Shown: positions 11,166-25,400, numbered from the stretch's first letter. The stretch is 64,000 bases of DNA from Branchiostoma floridae (GCF_000003815.2 NC_049979.1:93838-157837); one strand, 5' to 3'. The notes: generated from the sequence alone by a model not told the origin. A program made the numbers and translations.

Positions 11166-13550
11166 TGTTCTGCTCCAGTTGGCTGAGCTCCAAGCTACAC
11201 ATAAGATAATTGGTATCTTGGACCAACACTTGCTGGTTATAATCATTTTGACCAATGACCCAAAAGACTATCCTGACCAATTGCCTGCATATATGGACAG
11301 AAGACATGGCCACATAAATATCCTTGGAGCACTAATTGTTTGAAGGATAGAAAACATTACATAACCCACAAAATCAGTTATTCATTTATTCATCTCAAAA
11401 TGGGTAGGTAACAACATAATAATTTGATTGGTCCCAATTCAGTTGTACAACTCAAGCAATCTCTTGTACGTCAGCTGAAAAATACTGCAAAGTTTGTTTT
11501 TAGAAAGGTTGTTTTCCATTCATCCCAACCACTATACATGCCAGGTTTTCATCCATGTTGGCTCCTTTGGCAGGTCAAGCTCTCTTGGGTTTCACTGTCC
11601 ATGAAACTGGGAACAGAGAAGTCCAATTATCCCTTGTGCTCCTAGGAGTACAAAGTGCGTGATGTGTCTGCGACTGCAAAACAAAAAGCTATGGGTAGAA
11701 CTTGGCTTGGGAAATGTCCATAATGAGCCTACTAGCTGCTTTCTAAATTATTGTCATGTTTAGGTCGTGTCTTCCGGACATGTTCTGGTTGTGATTTTTT
11801 AGTTTGCTCTTGTGACAGAGAGTAAAGTGGGTTAGTTTTGGCCCCCTGGTTGTTCCTTATTACAGTTGTGTGCATGCAGTTACACCATGTTCCATGAAAT
11901 GAGGAGTGACACGGACTGAAGCCATCAACACTTTATTCACCATCTGCTACAAAAGGACAGTTGTTTCAGACATTATGAAGAGTGTGCTGCTGGAGAGAGC
12001 AGGAATACATTATACATTATCTTTCCAGGTGCAACAGAGATTACTCCATTCCTGTACAAAAATATTTCTCATGTCAAAAATGAGGTATCTAAAATCAAAT
12101 TTAAATAAATCACCTGATCAAAGGGACAGAGTCAGCTGGAAGGAGTTTTAGGGGGTCTGGTTGACAGTTATTTAACAATAAATACACGTATTGACATTTG
12201 TATAAAACATAAAACTTATTATTTCATCCCGCCATATAGAACTCTCATAAACTATGACTCAGGCAAAATGAGTTCATCAATATCTTATAATATTTCAACA
12301 ATGTTACCAATGTACATTGTTACACCCCATAAAACTTCTTCACTAGTTGGCTAAAAACAAGCATGCCTTTCAAAGGCAAATTTTATTCAAATCCCACCTA
12401 CCAAACCATTCTGATTGGTACGTTCTCGTTCCTGCGTTTCCATTTCTCAATTATCCTATTGCAGAAGCAAGCAAATCAATTGATATGGACCAAACAAAGA
12501 CATGCCATTTGTCTGTCAATGAAGACAATTACGTACCGTCATCACATAGTACACATTACATACAACTATTTTCACATTGCTTGTTCTTTAATCTGCTCAA
12601 ACATATTCTCAGAAATAGCCTGAACATCATCAGGCTGCATTTTATAGTCTTTGGCATTTCTGATGAGAACTTATGGAGCTCAGAAAACATATTATACAGA
12701 ACACAAAGGAAAATGCCCACATTTCTGTGGCTAGAGCCAGGCTCATGACTGATAGGCTGTTTGGACATCATTAAAAGTCGTACTCTCCAAACAAAATGCA
12801 CTTAGTGTATGATAACGACAACAACAACCACCTTATTGGGGTAAGCAACATTTTTAGCTGCTTCGATTGTTATTGTCAATAAAGGCAAAACAAAAAGTGA
12901 GCAAAAGCAAGAACATAAGTCATGCATAAATTTCAGCTTCAAGCTTTTTTTGCCAATGTCAATTTTGTTGCATGATTAAGAATAAGGACCCTTCAGAGCA
13001 TAATTATCACATCAGGATTTCCTGACCTCTTATCTGATGTGATGACTGTGGGAAGAGCATGTTTCATTTCACCTGGTGGAATGGAGCGCTTCCCGTGTCT
13101 TACTTCTACAAAAGTATGGGTGTCATTAGTCACAATCAGTAAATCATCAAACCATATGCAATTTACAGGCATTTAAAAAGCAAACACATCTTAGCCCTAC
13201 TCTTATCTCTATGAGAGCCACTTTTACTTTTATTACACAATTTACTCCTACTTCTCACAACATGTTCACATTTAAGTACAATTACTACAGCTACCCTGAC
13301 TCCCAACCTCATCCCAAGTTAGCTTGTCTTGATGACAGGAAAATATACACCACTATGTCTAAAATAAAGGTTAACCGTATATACAAGACTACAAAACATT
13401 TGTCCCAATCATACTAAAGGTACATTGTGCTGGTTAAAATGATGCATGTTGATCACAGGTACAAAAGATATGGTAAGAAATCTATCACTGTCCATAAACA
13501 TCTGAGCTGTAGTTATTTCTTACACACTACTTCCAACAACAACCTTGTGA
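11166..13550. other. Intergenic or 3'UTR DNA, no gene seen
   Basis: AT-rich, largely unique DNA with no coding signal I can support. A - strand AATAAA at 11937-11932 could end the HIF-like transcript. Confidence 0.55.
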
Positions 13551-13880
13551 CATAAGTCTGGTGTTATGTATGGTTGGTACTGAACACTAACCCTGGTGTT
13601 ATGTATGGTTGGTACTGAACACTAAAGCTGGTGTTATGTATGGTTGGTACTGAACACTAAACCTGGTGTTATGTATGGTTGGTACTGGAACACTAAACCT
13701 GGTGTTATGTATGGTTGGTACTGAACACTAAACCTGGTGTTATGTATGGTTGGTACTGAACACTAAACCTGGTGTTATGTATGGTTGGTATTGAACACTA
13801 AAGCTGGTGTTATGTATGGTTGGTACTGAACACTAAACCTGGTGTTATGTATGGTTGGTACTGAACACTAAACCTGGGAT
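13551..13880. repeat. 35-bp minisatellite GGTGTTATGTATGGTTGGTA
   Basis: About nine copies with single-base variants (AAACC, AAAGC, TAACC). Confidence 0.92.
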
Positions 13881-13929
13881 GGTTGCATGTCTGTCTGATA
13901 CCAGCCAAACCATGACCAGTACAGGATGG

Positions 13930-14190
13930 GTCTGAGCTACCTACACGTGCCAGACTAACATGGGGAGGAACCCACACGTGCCAGACTAACATGGGGAGGA
14001 ACCGCCTACACGTGCCAGACTAACATGGGGAGGAACCGGGGACAAAGGAAACACTACCAGCCCTACCCCGGCCCTTTGTGGATGGTGGGAACTACTCTTG
14101 GACAGGACCAGTGGGAACTACTCTTGGACAGGACCAGTGAGTGTGTGTGGATGGTGGGAACTGCTCTTGGACAGGACCAGTGAGTGTGTG
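13930..14190. repeat. Two short tandem repeats
   Basis: Three copies of ACGTGCCAGACTAACATGGG (about 32-bp unit), followed by three copies of GAACTACTCTTGGACAGGAC (about 28 bp or more). Confidence 0.85.
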
Positions 14191-15023
14191 CGCATTCTGG
14201 ACGTCGGGATCAAACTGTGTACTCAAAACATGCAAGGGAGAAGGAGAAGTATGAAGACGTTTGACATTTCAGTTTGATGATAGTGTGTGTGTTACACGGA
14301 CATAATCAATTCTGTTGTTTTTAATGATTACACTGTGTAATTGATAGCACTGATGTAAAGGAAAATTAGATTTTGGCCAGGAGTAAAACATTAAACTAGT
14401 GGGTTGGTGCATATGGGATACATCAATGAGTACTTCTAACCAACATCTAACATTACTTCAATTATCAAAAGGGGACCACATTTCAAAATTTGTACATGCC
14501 AAAAACCATGTTTTGAAGGGCCACCGATATCTGCAATCCAGCATAACACTGGTACTTTGTACAACGGTTGATAGACAATGACAACACTTTACAAAATAGC
14601 ATGCTTTATAGAAAATGCCAAGCACGCATTTCTCCAGTACTTCGTACTCTTCTGTTCTGACTTCATTCGTACAAACATTAAACTTTCTTTATTTTACTTC
14701 CACAATTCTGCAGGCACTTTGTGCCCACTCCTGCAACATGTTCCCATCATGAGCTTCACTGCATCCATCACCATTCCATACATGCAGCTTTCTTTGCCTT
14801 TTTTCACATTGGTGAGAGTATACTGTCCCTAACTTTATGATGTTGGTGGATGATAACAGAACATGCAAATGACAAAGACGATCTTAGGCTACGCTCAAGA
14901 TCACTGTACAGCTTGTACAAAAAGTATCTGTGGTACAAAAGGATGGTACAGTAGTGTTCCTGTGGTGTGCAAACACATCAAAGCTAGTAGCTGCACAGTA
15001 TTTACAACCCTACATCTGCTGAT
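14191..15023 (-). other. Probable 3'UTR of the HIF-like gene
   Basis: The DNA downstream of the stop is non-repetitive and has no credible ORF. On the - strand, AATAAA occurs at 14693-14688 and again at 11937-11932. Either could be the polyadenylation signal; the true end is not determined. Confidence 0.35.
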
Positions 15024-18000
15024 TCATGCATGGGTGGTCTCCATGTCCAGGAAGGCCTGGTGGAATGACTGCTTCAGCAGGTTCTTCAGCTGAGACTCCT
15101 CTGCTAATCTCTGGGCATGATCTAACTCAGACTCAAAGTCCTTCCTCTGACCAGGGACCCCCTCCTCCAGCGGCTGCTGCTTGGCAGTGTCTATGTACAA
15201 CATGGTTTGATCAATACTGTCCGCGGCACCGAGCATCCCCGGCAGGAAGCTGGGGTCGGTGCTGGTGTTGGCGGCAGGCTCCTGGTCGTACTCCTCCAGC
15301 AGGCAGGCTGCCATGTCGGTGATCTCCTGTGTGAACGGAGACAGCGGGTCCAGGTCGATGGTGTCCGTCAGATCTACAGCTTCCTCCGGGAACTTCTCCT
15401 GCCCAGCCATGCCGGGCGCAGGCGAGTTGGGAGGCGTGTCTTCAGACAGAAGCATGCTGGTCAACAACTGGGCCTTGGCTGCTTTGGACTGCTTCCTGGC
15501 TTCCACAATCTCCAGCCTGGACATCTTCTCAGTGACACAGGAATCTGGCCTGCCCTGTTGTCCTGTGCATGGCCCTTGGGGTAGTGGTGGCTGTCCCTGG
15601 GGTAGGGGTGGCTGCCCCTGGGGTAGGGGTGACTGCCCCTGGGGTAGGGGTGACTGCCCCTGGGGTAGGGGTGGCTGCCCCTGGGGTAGGGGTGACTGCC
15701 CCTGGGGTAGGGGTGCCTGCCCATCCTTCTGCATCAGCTGCTGGCCATTCCTACTACTGTGGATCAGCTGAGACAGCAGCTGGGTTCTCCCAGGACCAAG
15801 CAGTCTGGTCTTCTCTGGGTCAGCGAGCATCTTCTCCAGGTTCTCCTGAGCCCCACGGTACTCCTCCAAGGTTCTCCTCTTGCCCGTCAGCAGACTGGTC
15901 AGGAGGGGGTGCTTGGCATGCTTCCTCCTCAGGGACTCGCTGATTTGCCCGTTTGTGTTGCTGCTTGTCGGTTGGCCAGACCCTGGTGGCTGAGACTGTA
16001 CTGCAGGGCTATCTGCCATGGCTGGTCTGGAGGGCTGCTGCACAGGGGTAACATGAGCAGTTGGCGTGGGGCTGTTTGTATCACAGAATGGGTAGACTTG
16101 GCTGGCAACTCTGGGTGTTTGAGAAGTTGTAAGGGGTGCCGACATGGTCGATGTTATGGTGACAGGGTTTCCACGAGCCCAGGTACTGATGCCACTGCAG
16201 CCGTTGTTTTGGTGTTGGTTGGTGATGAGCGGCTGATGACTGCCGGACATGTTGCACACGGTTACACCAGGGCTCCAGGGTTGTTGAATGGATGCCTTGT
16301 CAACAGCCGGACTACTGGAGTCCAGTCTTGGTTGCTGGATGCCAGATATGTTACTGAAGTTGTTCATCATGCTGGTGGGAGGGTGCTGTTCCGCACATGC
16401 AGTGATGTTTCTGTGCTGCTGGGTGTGGTTGTGTTGCTGGGCGTGGTTGTGTTGCTGGGCGTGGTTGTGTTGCTGGACGTGGTTGTGTTGCTGGGTGTGG
16501 TTGTGCTGCTGGGTGTGGTTGTGCTGCTGGGTGTGGTTGTGTTGCTGGGCGTGGTTGTGCTGCTGGGCGTGGTTGTGCTGCTGGGCGTGGTTGTGTTGCT
16601 GGGCGTGGTTGTGCTGCTGGGCGTGGTTGTGCTGCTGGGTGTCGGCCATGGTGCTGAGAATGCAGCCCATGTCTGATGTCATCTGTGCTCCCGAGACCTG
16701 GGTGAATTTTGGCATGTTGGCAGAGACAGAGTTGGGAATGTTGGGGGGCACACCACTGCCTGTCACTGGAGATGCAGTCTGTGCACTTGTGGGCACTTTG
16801 TTAAAGGCCTGCTGCTGTTCCAGCTCTGCCAACTTGACCATATATTCCAGCTCTGTCATCCCCTGTGGGACCTCCTGCTTCACATGCTGCTGCAGGTTGT
16901 TAGAGTCTGGCACCTCGCTGACGCTGGGGAAACTTCTGCCCTTCATGGCTGTTGCAGTTAGGCCTGACACCAGCTGGTTGACCATGGTGGCAGCCCCTGC
17001 CATGTGCGGCATGTTTGGAGCCTGAACACTTGATGACAGGAACACGTTCTGGATGACGACAGGATTGGACCCGTGCCCAGAGGCGAAGGCCTGCGATGCA
17101 GCCGACTGCAGCATGTTCAGGATCTGGTCTGTTGGTGAGTTTGTTGGTTGTTGGCATGGCTCGCTAGATGTGCTGATTTTGGCAGCCATTTTCTCATCAC
17201 CTTGTGACTCGGACTGAGCAATGTCCAGCAAGTCCTCAAATATCATGTCTACATCATCTTCTGGGAAAAACTCACTTCCCTCCAGGCCCCCTCCATTTGT
17301 GTTCCCAAACTGACCATTCCCCATGGAGCTCTGTTGCCCACACTGAAAACTGCCCTGCAGATCTGCTTCCACCTTAGGAGCCTGCAGCCCGAAGCCGGCC
17401 ATGTCCGACTCCTTCTGAAGGTTTGTACTGCTGCCAAAGTCATTTCTCCAGATGGCCTGGCTATTGTTAAACACACCCAAGTCTGCCTGGGTGGAGTCTG
17501 GAGCACTGTCCACGTCCATCGACTCCTCACACTGAAAGGATGAGGCATTCATGCTGCTGGGGGAGTCGGCAGAGGTGGAGGACGACACGGACTGTGGGGA
17601 CTCTGCTGCAGGGGAGGGGACTGCAGGGATGCTGCTCTGTGTGGGCCCAGGGGAGGGGACTGCAGACATGCTGCTCTGGGTGGGCCCAGGGCTGAACTGG
17701 ACACTACTGGCTGGGCTGACTGGCGGGGCTGGGGGAACAGCCTTGGTGTTACAGCAGGAGGCAGCAGATGGGGAGGGAACACTGCCTGGAGAGGCAGCCA
17801 CGGAGCTGCAGGGGCTGGGCAGGCAGGGGGTGGAGGGGGGCACAGAGAATGGCCCTGGTGAGAAGGAACTGCCAGGACTCATGCTGATCGTGCTGCCCGG
17901 GGAGTGACAGACGGACCCCGGGGAGTGACAGACCGACCCCGGGGAGTGACAGACCGACCCCGGGGAGTGTGGTGCAGGGGAGCTGATGGAGCTCTGTGAC

Positions 18001-18259
18001 TGTGGGGAGAGGGGGATGGGGGACATGGCCTCTCCGCAGGTGCAGCCCGAGGGGTGGCCGGACTTCTCCAGACTCTTCCGTTCCTCCACCGTGGCCCGCC
18101 TGGCCTCGTTCTCGCTCACCACGTAGTTCATGCACACCACGTACTGCGCGCTGCCGCCCGTGTTGTAGATGATGGTGGCTCTGGTCTGCATCCAGATCCA
18201 GTCTCCCAGCTTCCCCATGAAGCGGTAGTACTTACTGGTAGACTGCCCAGCATGGATCA
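15024..18259 (-). CDS. HIF-like gene exon 10: PAC motif and long transactivation tail
   Basis: The exon starts after CCTCTACAG| and stays open for about 1,078 codons to TGA at 15026-15024. The first 55 residues finish PAS-B/PAC: SKYYRFMGKLGDWIWMQTRA, TIIYNT, VVCMNYVVSENE. Then come a Ser/Pro-rich part (about residues 70-260, with three HSPGSVC repeats), an acidic patch EDDVDMIFEDLLDIAQ (about 335-350), 13 QQHNH-type repeats (about 540-618), an LLTSLL motif (about 787), PLPQGQ repeats (about 846-895), AQLLTSML (about 930), and VDLTDTIDLDPLSPF (about 970), which is degron-like. No canonical LxxLAP and no YDCEVN-type CAD is visible. Vertebrate HIF tails are about 500 residues, so this is long, as in insect Sima. 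Confidence 0.92.
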
Positions 18260-21200
18260 CTGTAGAGGGGAGACAGCAATAACACTGTGTTAATGTCTCT
18301 GTGCTAACAACATTGTGTTCATGTCTGTACTAACTGCTTTATTTAAGTTATTTTAACCTTGATAACTTCTTTGCCACTTTTAATGAAAGTCATTTCACAG
18401 TACAAGTGACCATTCAGAACTTACATGTACTTCACCCCAGTTTCCACATGTGCAATCACATTTGCATTGGGCACTGTCAAAAACAGACTGCAGTGCTGCT
18501 ATTTTTCAGACCGTGATGAATGTTAGCATTAAGCAGTTACAATTACAATATTAGACAAAGGGGAAATTAGATCTAACCAACCTTTAATGATCTGATGCCC
18601 CACTTTCCAAGCATATTGCCCTTTATTGACCGGACCATTCATGTAATTTGTGACCAGCTTAGCATTGATTTCCACTTACTCAGGAGCAGGCAGAGGCCTG
18701 TGTGCACATTTGTGCAGCAGGCAGAGGCCTGTGTGCACATTTGTGCTGTACTTTGGGGCCTGTGTGCACATTTGTGCTGTACTTTGAGGCCTGTGTGCAC
18801 ATTTGTGCTGTACTTTGAAGCCTGTGTGCACATTCGTGCTGTACTTTGACCACTCTGACAGTCCATGACCTGCCGTGCCCTCCCCTCCCTATTTATTCAG
18901 GGTGTGACTAAGCACTGTATACTGTAGCAACCTTGACCCATTTAAGTGAATGGAGACTACCTAGCAACATACAGGTACACCATGCTGCCATGTAGCAACA
19001 TACCTACATGTATGGAATAGCATCATGAATCATGGACAAACACCATCTACATAAAATATTGACAAAAATAACATTGAAATCAATGTACAGCCTCTCATTA
19101 CACCCTCTACCCTGGGAAAGGCACTGTCAGAGTCCTGTCCCTTGTACACACATGTAAACATCAACATCGTTGGGTAACTACCTCACATGTTTACATCGAC
19201 ATAGTTGGGTAACTACCTCACATGTAAACATCAACATAGTTCGGTAACTACCTCACATGTAAACATCGACATAGTTGGGTAACTACCTCACATGTAAACA
19301 TCAACATAGTTCGGTAACTACCTCACATGTAAACATCGACATAGTTGGGTAACTACGTCGCTGTATCAAACCTATGATCATGTACATGTACATATAAACT
19401 GTTTAGAATTTTTTGAAAGGAAAATTTTTTCACTGTAAACGTAAAATTGCAGTATCCCCACATCTTATTTCCCACCCTGCAACACAGCTCAAGTTGTAAT
19501 TAGTGCACATACTAGTGGCGCCTTGAGCACAACTTTAGCTAGTGGCGCCTTGAGCACAACTTTAGCTAGTGGCGCCTTGAGCACAACTTTAGCTCGTGGC
19601 GCCTTGAGCACAACTTTAGCTCGTGGCGCCTTGAGCACAACTTTAGCTCGTGGCGCCTTGAGCACAACTTTAGCTTCAGCTTTAGCTAGTGGCGCCTTGA
19701 GCACAACTTTAGCTAGTGGCACCTTGAGCACAACTTTAGCTCGTGGCGCCTTGAGCACAACTTTAGCTAGTGGCGCCTTGAGCACAACTTTAGCTCGTGG
19801 CGCCTTGAGCACAACTTTAGCTAGTGGCGCCTTGAGCACAACTTTAGCTAGTGGCACCTCGAGCACAACTTTAGCTCGTGGCGCCTTGAGCACAACTTTA
19901 GCTCGTGGCGCCTTGAGCACAACTTTAGCTAGTGGCGCCTTGAGCACAACTTTAGCTCGTGGCGCCTTGAGCACAGCTTTAGCTTCAGCTTTAGCTGGTG
20001 GCGCCTTGAACACAACTTTAGCTAGTGGCGCCTTGAGCACAACTTTAGCTAGTGGCACCTTGAGCACAACTTTAGCCCGTGGTGCCTTGAGCACAACTAG
20101 AAGAGAGTCAGCTGAGGTGAAGGCCTGCTATATTGTAAGCCTTTGACCTTGGCCTACTTTGGGGAATGCCTTGTGAAGGGCAATTGTGATCAAAATAACT
20201 ATTCAATAAATTTCAGAAAGTGCTAAAAACAAACCGCCAGCCTGTTTGCTCCAGTCTATTCAAGTCTGTTGATTCCTTTTTAAGGCTGTTTTGTAAGAAG
20301 CATCATGTGATGCATGACTAAGCAGGTAAAAACACCCGCCCTAACCTGACCTAGTTTGGAGACCAGCTGCTTTACAGTCAATTGATCTGCCTAACATGGA
20401 TACTGGGACAAGTCAGAGGAAAGTTACCAAATGTGGGAGATAATCATCACATTTTTCACCAAAGCAACAACAGATGACTAGAACCTGCTGATAATCTCTT
20501 GCCTTCCTGACTTCAACACTACCCAGCGGCACAACAAATTTATCAGGTAATTCAGGCGCCTCTGCTCCATTACAAGATACATGTATGGGCCACAATTAGA
20601 TTTTGATTGATGGACGTGAGAGAGGCACTCAGAAGGATGCAGTAAGGTCCACCAGGGAAGCTCACACAGGGGTCTAAGTCTCCTCACACTGGGGTCTAAG
20701 TCTCCTCACACAGGGGTCTAAGTCTCCTCACACTGGGGTCTAAGTCTCCTCACACAGGGGCCTAAGTCTCCTCACACAGGGGCCTAAGTCTCCTCACACA
20801 GGGGTCTAAGTCTCCTCACACAGGGGTCTAAGTCTCCTCACACAGGGGTCTAAGTCTCCTCACACAGGGGTCTAAGTCTCCTCACACAGGGGTCCAAGTC
20901 TCCTCACACTGGGGTCTAAGTCTCCTCACACAGGGGTCTAAGTCTCCTCACACAGGGGTCTAAGTCTCCTCACACAGGGGCCTAAGTCTCCTCACACAGG
21001 GGTCTAAGTCTCCTCACACAGGGACCTAAGTCTCCTCACACAGGGATGTAAGTCTCCTCACACAGGGGTCTAAGTCTCCTCACACAGGGGTCTAAGTCTC
21101 CTCACACAGGGGTCTAAGTCTCCTCACACAGGGGCTTAAGTCTCCTCGCACAGGGGTCTAAGTCTCCTCACACAGGGGTCTAAGTCTCCTCACACAGGGG

Positions 21201-22401
21201 TCTAAGTCTCCTCACACAGGGGTCTAAGTCTCCTCACACAGGGGTCTAAGTCTCCCCTGTGCAGCGAAATCTCACTCTGCTCTGACACCCAGTAACCCGA
21301 TCCCCGCTGTTGCCTAGGAGCCAGTGGTGGGCCACTTCCTTACAAATGGGGAATGTCAACAGGCCTACATGTGGGTGGTGCTGAGTACTGGGTTACCGGT
21401 CATCTGAGGTGACAGACCCCAGATCACCCAACCCTGTGATTCAGGGCGGGCTGCACAGCTTGTGACCTCAAGTAACTCCCTGAAATCTAGGTCAAGGTTC
21501 TCATGTTCTCCTGCTGTGGCTATTGACCAGGATGTGGAGGTACACTTAGCATGCCAACTATCCCTGAGAAATGTGTGGCATGCTCATCATACCCTGAGGT
21601 AAATGGTGCTTTCTCCACCACATGCACATCTACTCAGGTTGCCAGCCCTCCTCCTGTCACTAATTTACTCCCACCTTGTCGAACATGTTTACTAAGATGG
21701 TTGTGATGATCTATTTTGACTGCCAGAGTATCATTATGAAAAATGGAGATACATTCCAAAGACTACACTTATTTGTTCAAAACGAGGACAGACATAATCC
21801 TTGATGGAACACACCACAGATCCAAACATTTTCTACTGGAGGTGTTTACAGCACAATTTCATCAGTATTTTAATCAATGGTTTGGGTATTTCAGACAGGT
21901 AAAGTACTAAGACACTGGAAAGAAAAAAAGTGTCGGATGTGACGGCTATTTCTATCAAAAAACAAGGATGTTGAATTTGAAAGACAGAGAAGGTTACAAA
22001 TGGAGGGAGAATTTCAAATAGCTTCTATGTTGACAAGTACATTCTTTAATGAGTATCTGCTCTTGCCTTTGATATTCAGATTAAAAGACATATTACTAGC
22101 TTAGTAAAAATGTGAAGCCAGCAAATGTATTAATATTACTCACAATGCTGGTGGCAGTTGCTGACTTTGTGCGCATCTAAAGGGTTGTGGAACTGGTACG
22201 CTGTTTTCCCCACCACCTCTTCAGGGTCATAGCCAACCAGAGTCATGATCCTGGAAATAAACAAGACTGGCTATGACACGGCTGTCAGAATGTTTGTGTC
22301 TGTGTGTGTGTGTGTGTATGTCTGTGTGTGTGTGTGTGTGTGTGTGTCTGTGTGTGTGTCTGTGTGTGTGTGTCTGTGTGTGTGTGTGTCTGTGTGTGTG
22401 T

Positions 22402-22432
<31 letters not shown>

Positions 22433-25400
22433 TGTGTGTGTTTGTGTCTGTGTGTGTGTGAGTTTGTCAATTGCAAACCACAGATACAAAGTTGTGGAAT
22501 GGAGACATGTTGCATGTGACTGACCTGGTGTCGCAGTAGGTGAATCTCATGTCGAGGCTGTGGCGGCTCATGAACATGTTTCCCTCGATCCTGATCTCCA
22601 CAATGCCGAGGGGCAGCAGAGGCTTGCACAGGCACGTCATCCCCTCCACCTGGAACTTGTTCCCCACCTGTCTCAGCTTTAGCCGGCCGGACCACTGCAC
22701 AACCTGGCGATAAAACACAGGTAAACACCTGAACATAAAGCAGAGGCTTGCACAGGCACGTCATCCTTCAGCCGGCCGGACCACTACACAACCTGGCAAT
22801 AAAACTATTTTACTATTTAACTAATCTATTACAGTATGTGACTACAGTAAAAAAAAAGTCAAAGTGCCTTCCCGTGCCTGACGGTGCATAGTGCGGCGCC
22901 CATCTCCGTTTCAGTAGCCCAGGGCCACACCACTTTGTGCAATCGAACTTAAAACCACCGCAAACACTCCGTTTTCCCACTGCTGCGAACTTAAATCCCA
23001 GTGAAATTAAATGAATTTACAGTATTGAGCGTTGAAAGTGGAAATATTCTGGATGAGGCAATTTGTATGAAATTGATATATACTGCACTATATTTACACA
23101 TTTACATTTTACAAACATTGACTTTGATCATGACTCTGGCTCTGGTTGTTAACATAAGCATGATGGAACAATATGTGACTCTTTTGGTCAAGGTGTCTTT
23201 CTGCTTGATATGCAATCACATCTGTCCATGAAATGGGCTGCTAAAGTCACTTGGTTTGTAACAACAATTGTGTCAATAAAGTTGGAATTTTAAAGTATTT
23301 TACTGTGTACAGTAGTGCCTATTAAGGTTAAAATTTCAATTCTTTTTTTCTCTCTCACTTCTTAAGATTATATGTAGTAATGCGTACCATGTAATCGAAG
23401 GACCGAGCTTTGCTTCCGGGCCGTTTGGGAAGACAGGATTTCATCCGCACGATGAAGGACCGATCCTGGGTGATGGGCTGGCCTGACTCTTTCAGAGCAT
23501 CAACTGCGGGGAGAAGGAAATCATAGCCACATATAAATTATAAACATTACTCCTGTCGAACAAGGGTACACACAAAAACAAGATTACCTTAAACTTTAAA
23601 GAACAGCCAGTGATTACGATATTACTACAGTGATAACACTACATTTTCCCACTCTACTACATTCACTCATGCTATCGGTGTCCATATCCACATCTACTAC
23701 TCACATTCACTCATGCTATCAGTGCCCACTCTACTCACATTCACTCATGCTATCAGTGCCCACTCTACTACTACTCACATTCACTCATGCTGTCAGTGCC
23801 CACTCTACTCACATTCACTCATGCTATCAGTGCCCACTCTACTACTACTCAAATTCACTCATGCTATCAGTGCCCACTCTACTCTACTCACATTCACTCA
23901 TGCTATCAGTGCCCACTCTACTACTACTCACATTCACTCATGCTGTCAGTGCCCACTCTACTACTACTCACATTCACTCATGCTATCAGTGCCCACTCTA
24001 CTCTACTCACATTCACTCATGCTATCAGTCCCCACTCTACTACTACTCACATTCACTCATGCTGTCAGTGCCCACTCTACTACTACTCACATTCACTCAT
24101 GCTGTCAGTGCCCACTCTACTACTACTCACATTCACTCATGGTGTCAGTGGCCACTCTACTCTACTCACATTCACTCATGCTATCAGTCCCCACTCTACT
24201 ACTACTCACATTCACTCATGCTGTCAGTGCCCACTCTACTACTACTCACATTCACTCATGCTGTCAGTGCCCACTCTACTACTACTCACATTCACTCATG
24301 CTATCAGTGACCACTCTACTCTACTCACATTCACTCATGCTGTCAGTGCCCACTCTACTCTACTCACATTCACTCATGCTATCAGTGCCCACTCTACTAC
24401 TACTCACATTCACTCATGCTGTCAGTGCCCACTCTACTACTTACTACATTCACTTATGGTGTCAGTGGGCACTCTACTCTACTCACATTCACTCATGCTA
24501 TCAGTGCCCACTCTACTCTACTCACTTTCACGCATGCGATGAGTGCCCACTCTACTACTACTCACATTCACTCATGCTATCAGTGCCCACTCTACTCTAC
24601 TCACATTCACTCATGCTATCAGTGCCCACTCTACTCTACTCACATTCACTCATGCTATCAGTGCCCACTCTACTCTACTCACTTTCACTCATGCTATGAG
24701 TGCCCACTCTACTACTACTCACATTTACTCATGCTGTCAGTGCCCACTCTAGTACTACTCACATTCACTCATGCTATCAGTGCCCACTCTACTCACATTC
24801 ACTCATGTTGTCAGTGTCCACTCTACTCACATTCACTCATGCTGTCAGTGCCCACTCTACTACTACTCACATTCACTCATGCTGTCAGTGCCCACTCTAC
24901 TCTACTCACATTCACTCATGCTGTCAGTGCCCACTCTACTCTACTCACATTCAGTCATGCTATCAGTGCCCACTCTACTCTACTCACTTTCACTCATGCT
25001 GTCAGTGCCCACTCTACTACTACTCACATTCACTCATGCTGTCAGTGCCCACTCTACTCTACTCACATTCACTCATGCTATCAGTGCCCACTCTACTACT
25101 ACTCACATTCACTCATGCTGTCAGTGCCCACTCTACTACTACTCACATTCACTCATGCTATCAGTGCCCACTCTACTCTACTCACATTCACTCATGCTAT
25201 CAGTCCCCACTCTACTACTACTCACATTCACTCATGCTGTCAGTGCCCACTCTACTACTACTCACATTCACTCATGCTGTCAGTGCCCACTCTACTACTA
25301 CTCACATTCACTCATGGTGTCAGTGGCCACTCTACTCTACTCACATTCANNNNNNNNNNNNNNNNNNNNNNNNNNNNNNNNNNNNNNNNNNNNNNNNNNN

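Noticed and set aside
15759-17025. Antisense frames of 245-305 codons opposite HIF-like exon 10
   Set aside because: They mirror the QQHNH coding repeat (reading as Val/Leu or Trp/Cys repeats) and lack any independent support.
19489-20146. Alanine/leucine-rich open frames of about 200 codons on both strands
   Set aside because: The 27-bp unit is a multiple of three without stops; the frames are pure repeat in an intron.
22271-22764. His/Thr-rich frame continuing from exon 8 through the TG tract
   Set aside because: It reads through the GTCAGT donor into a microsatellite in a frame different from the PAS-B frame.
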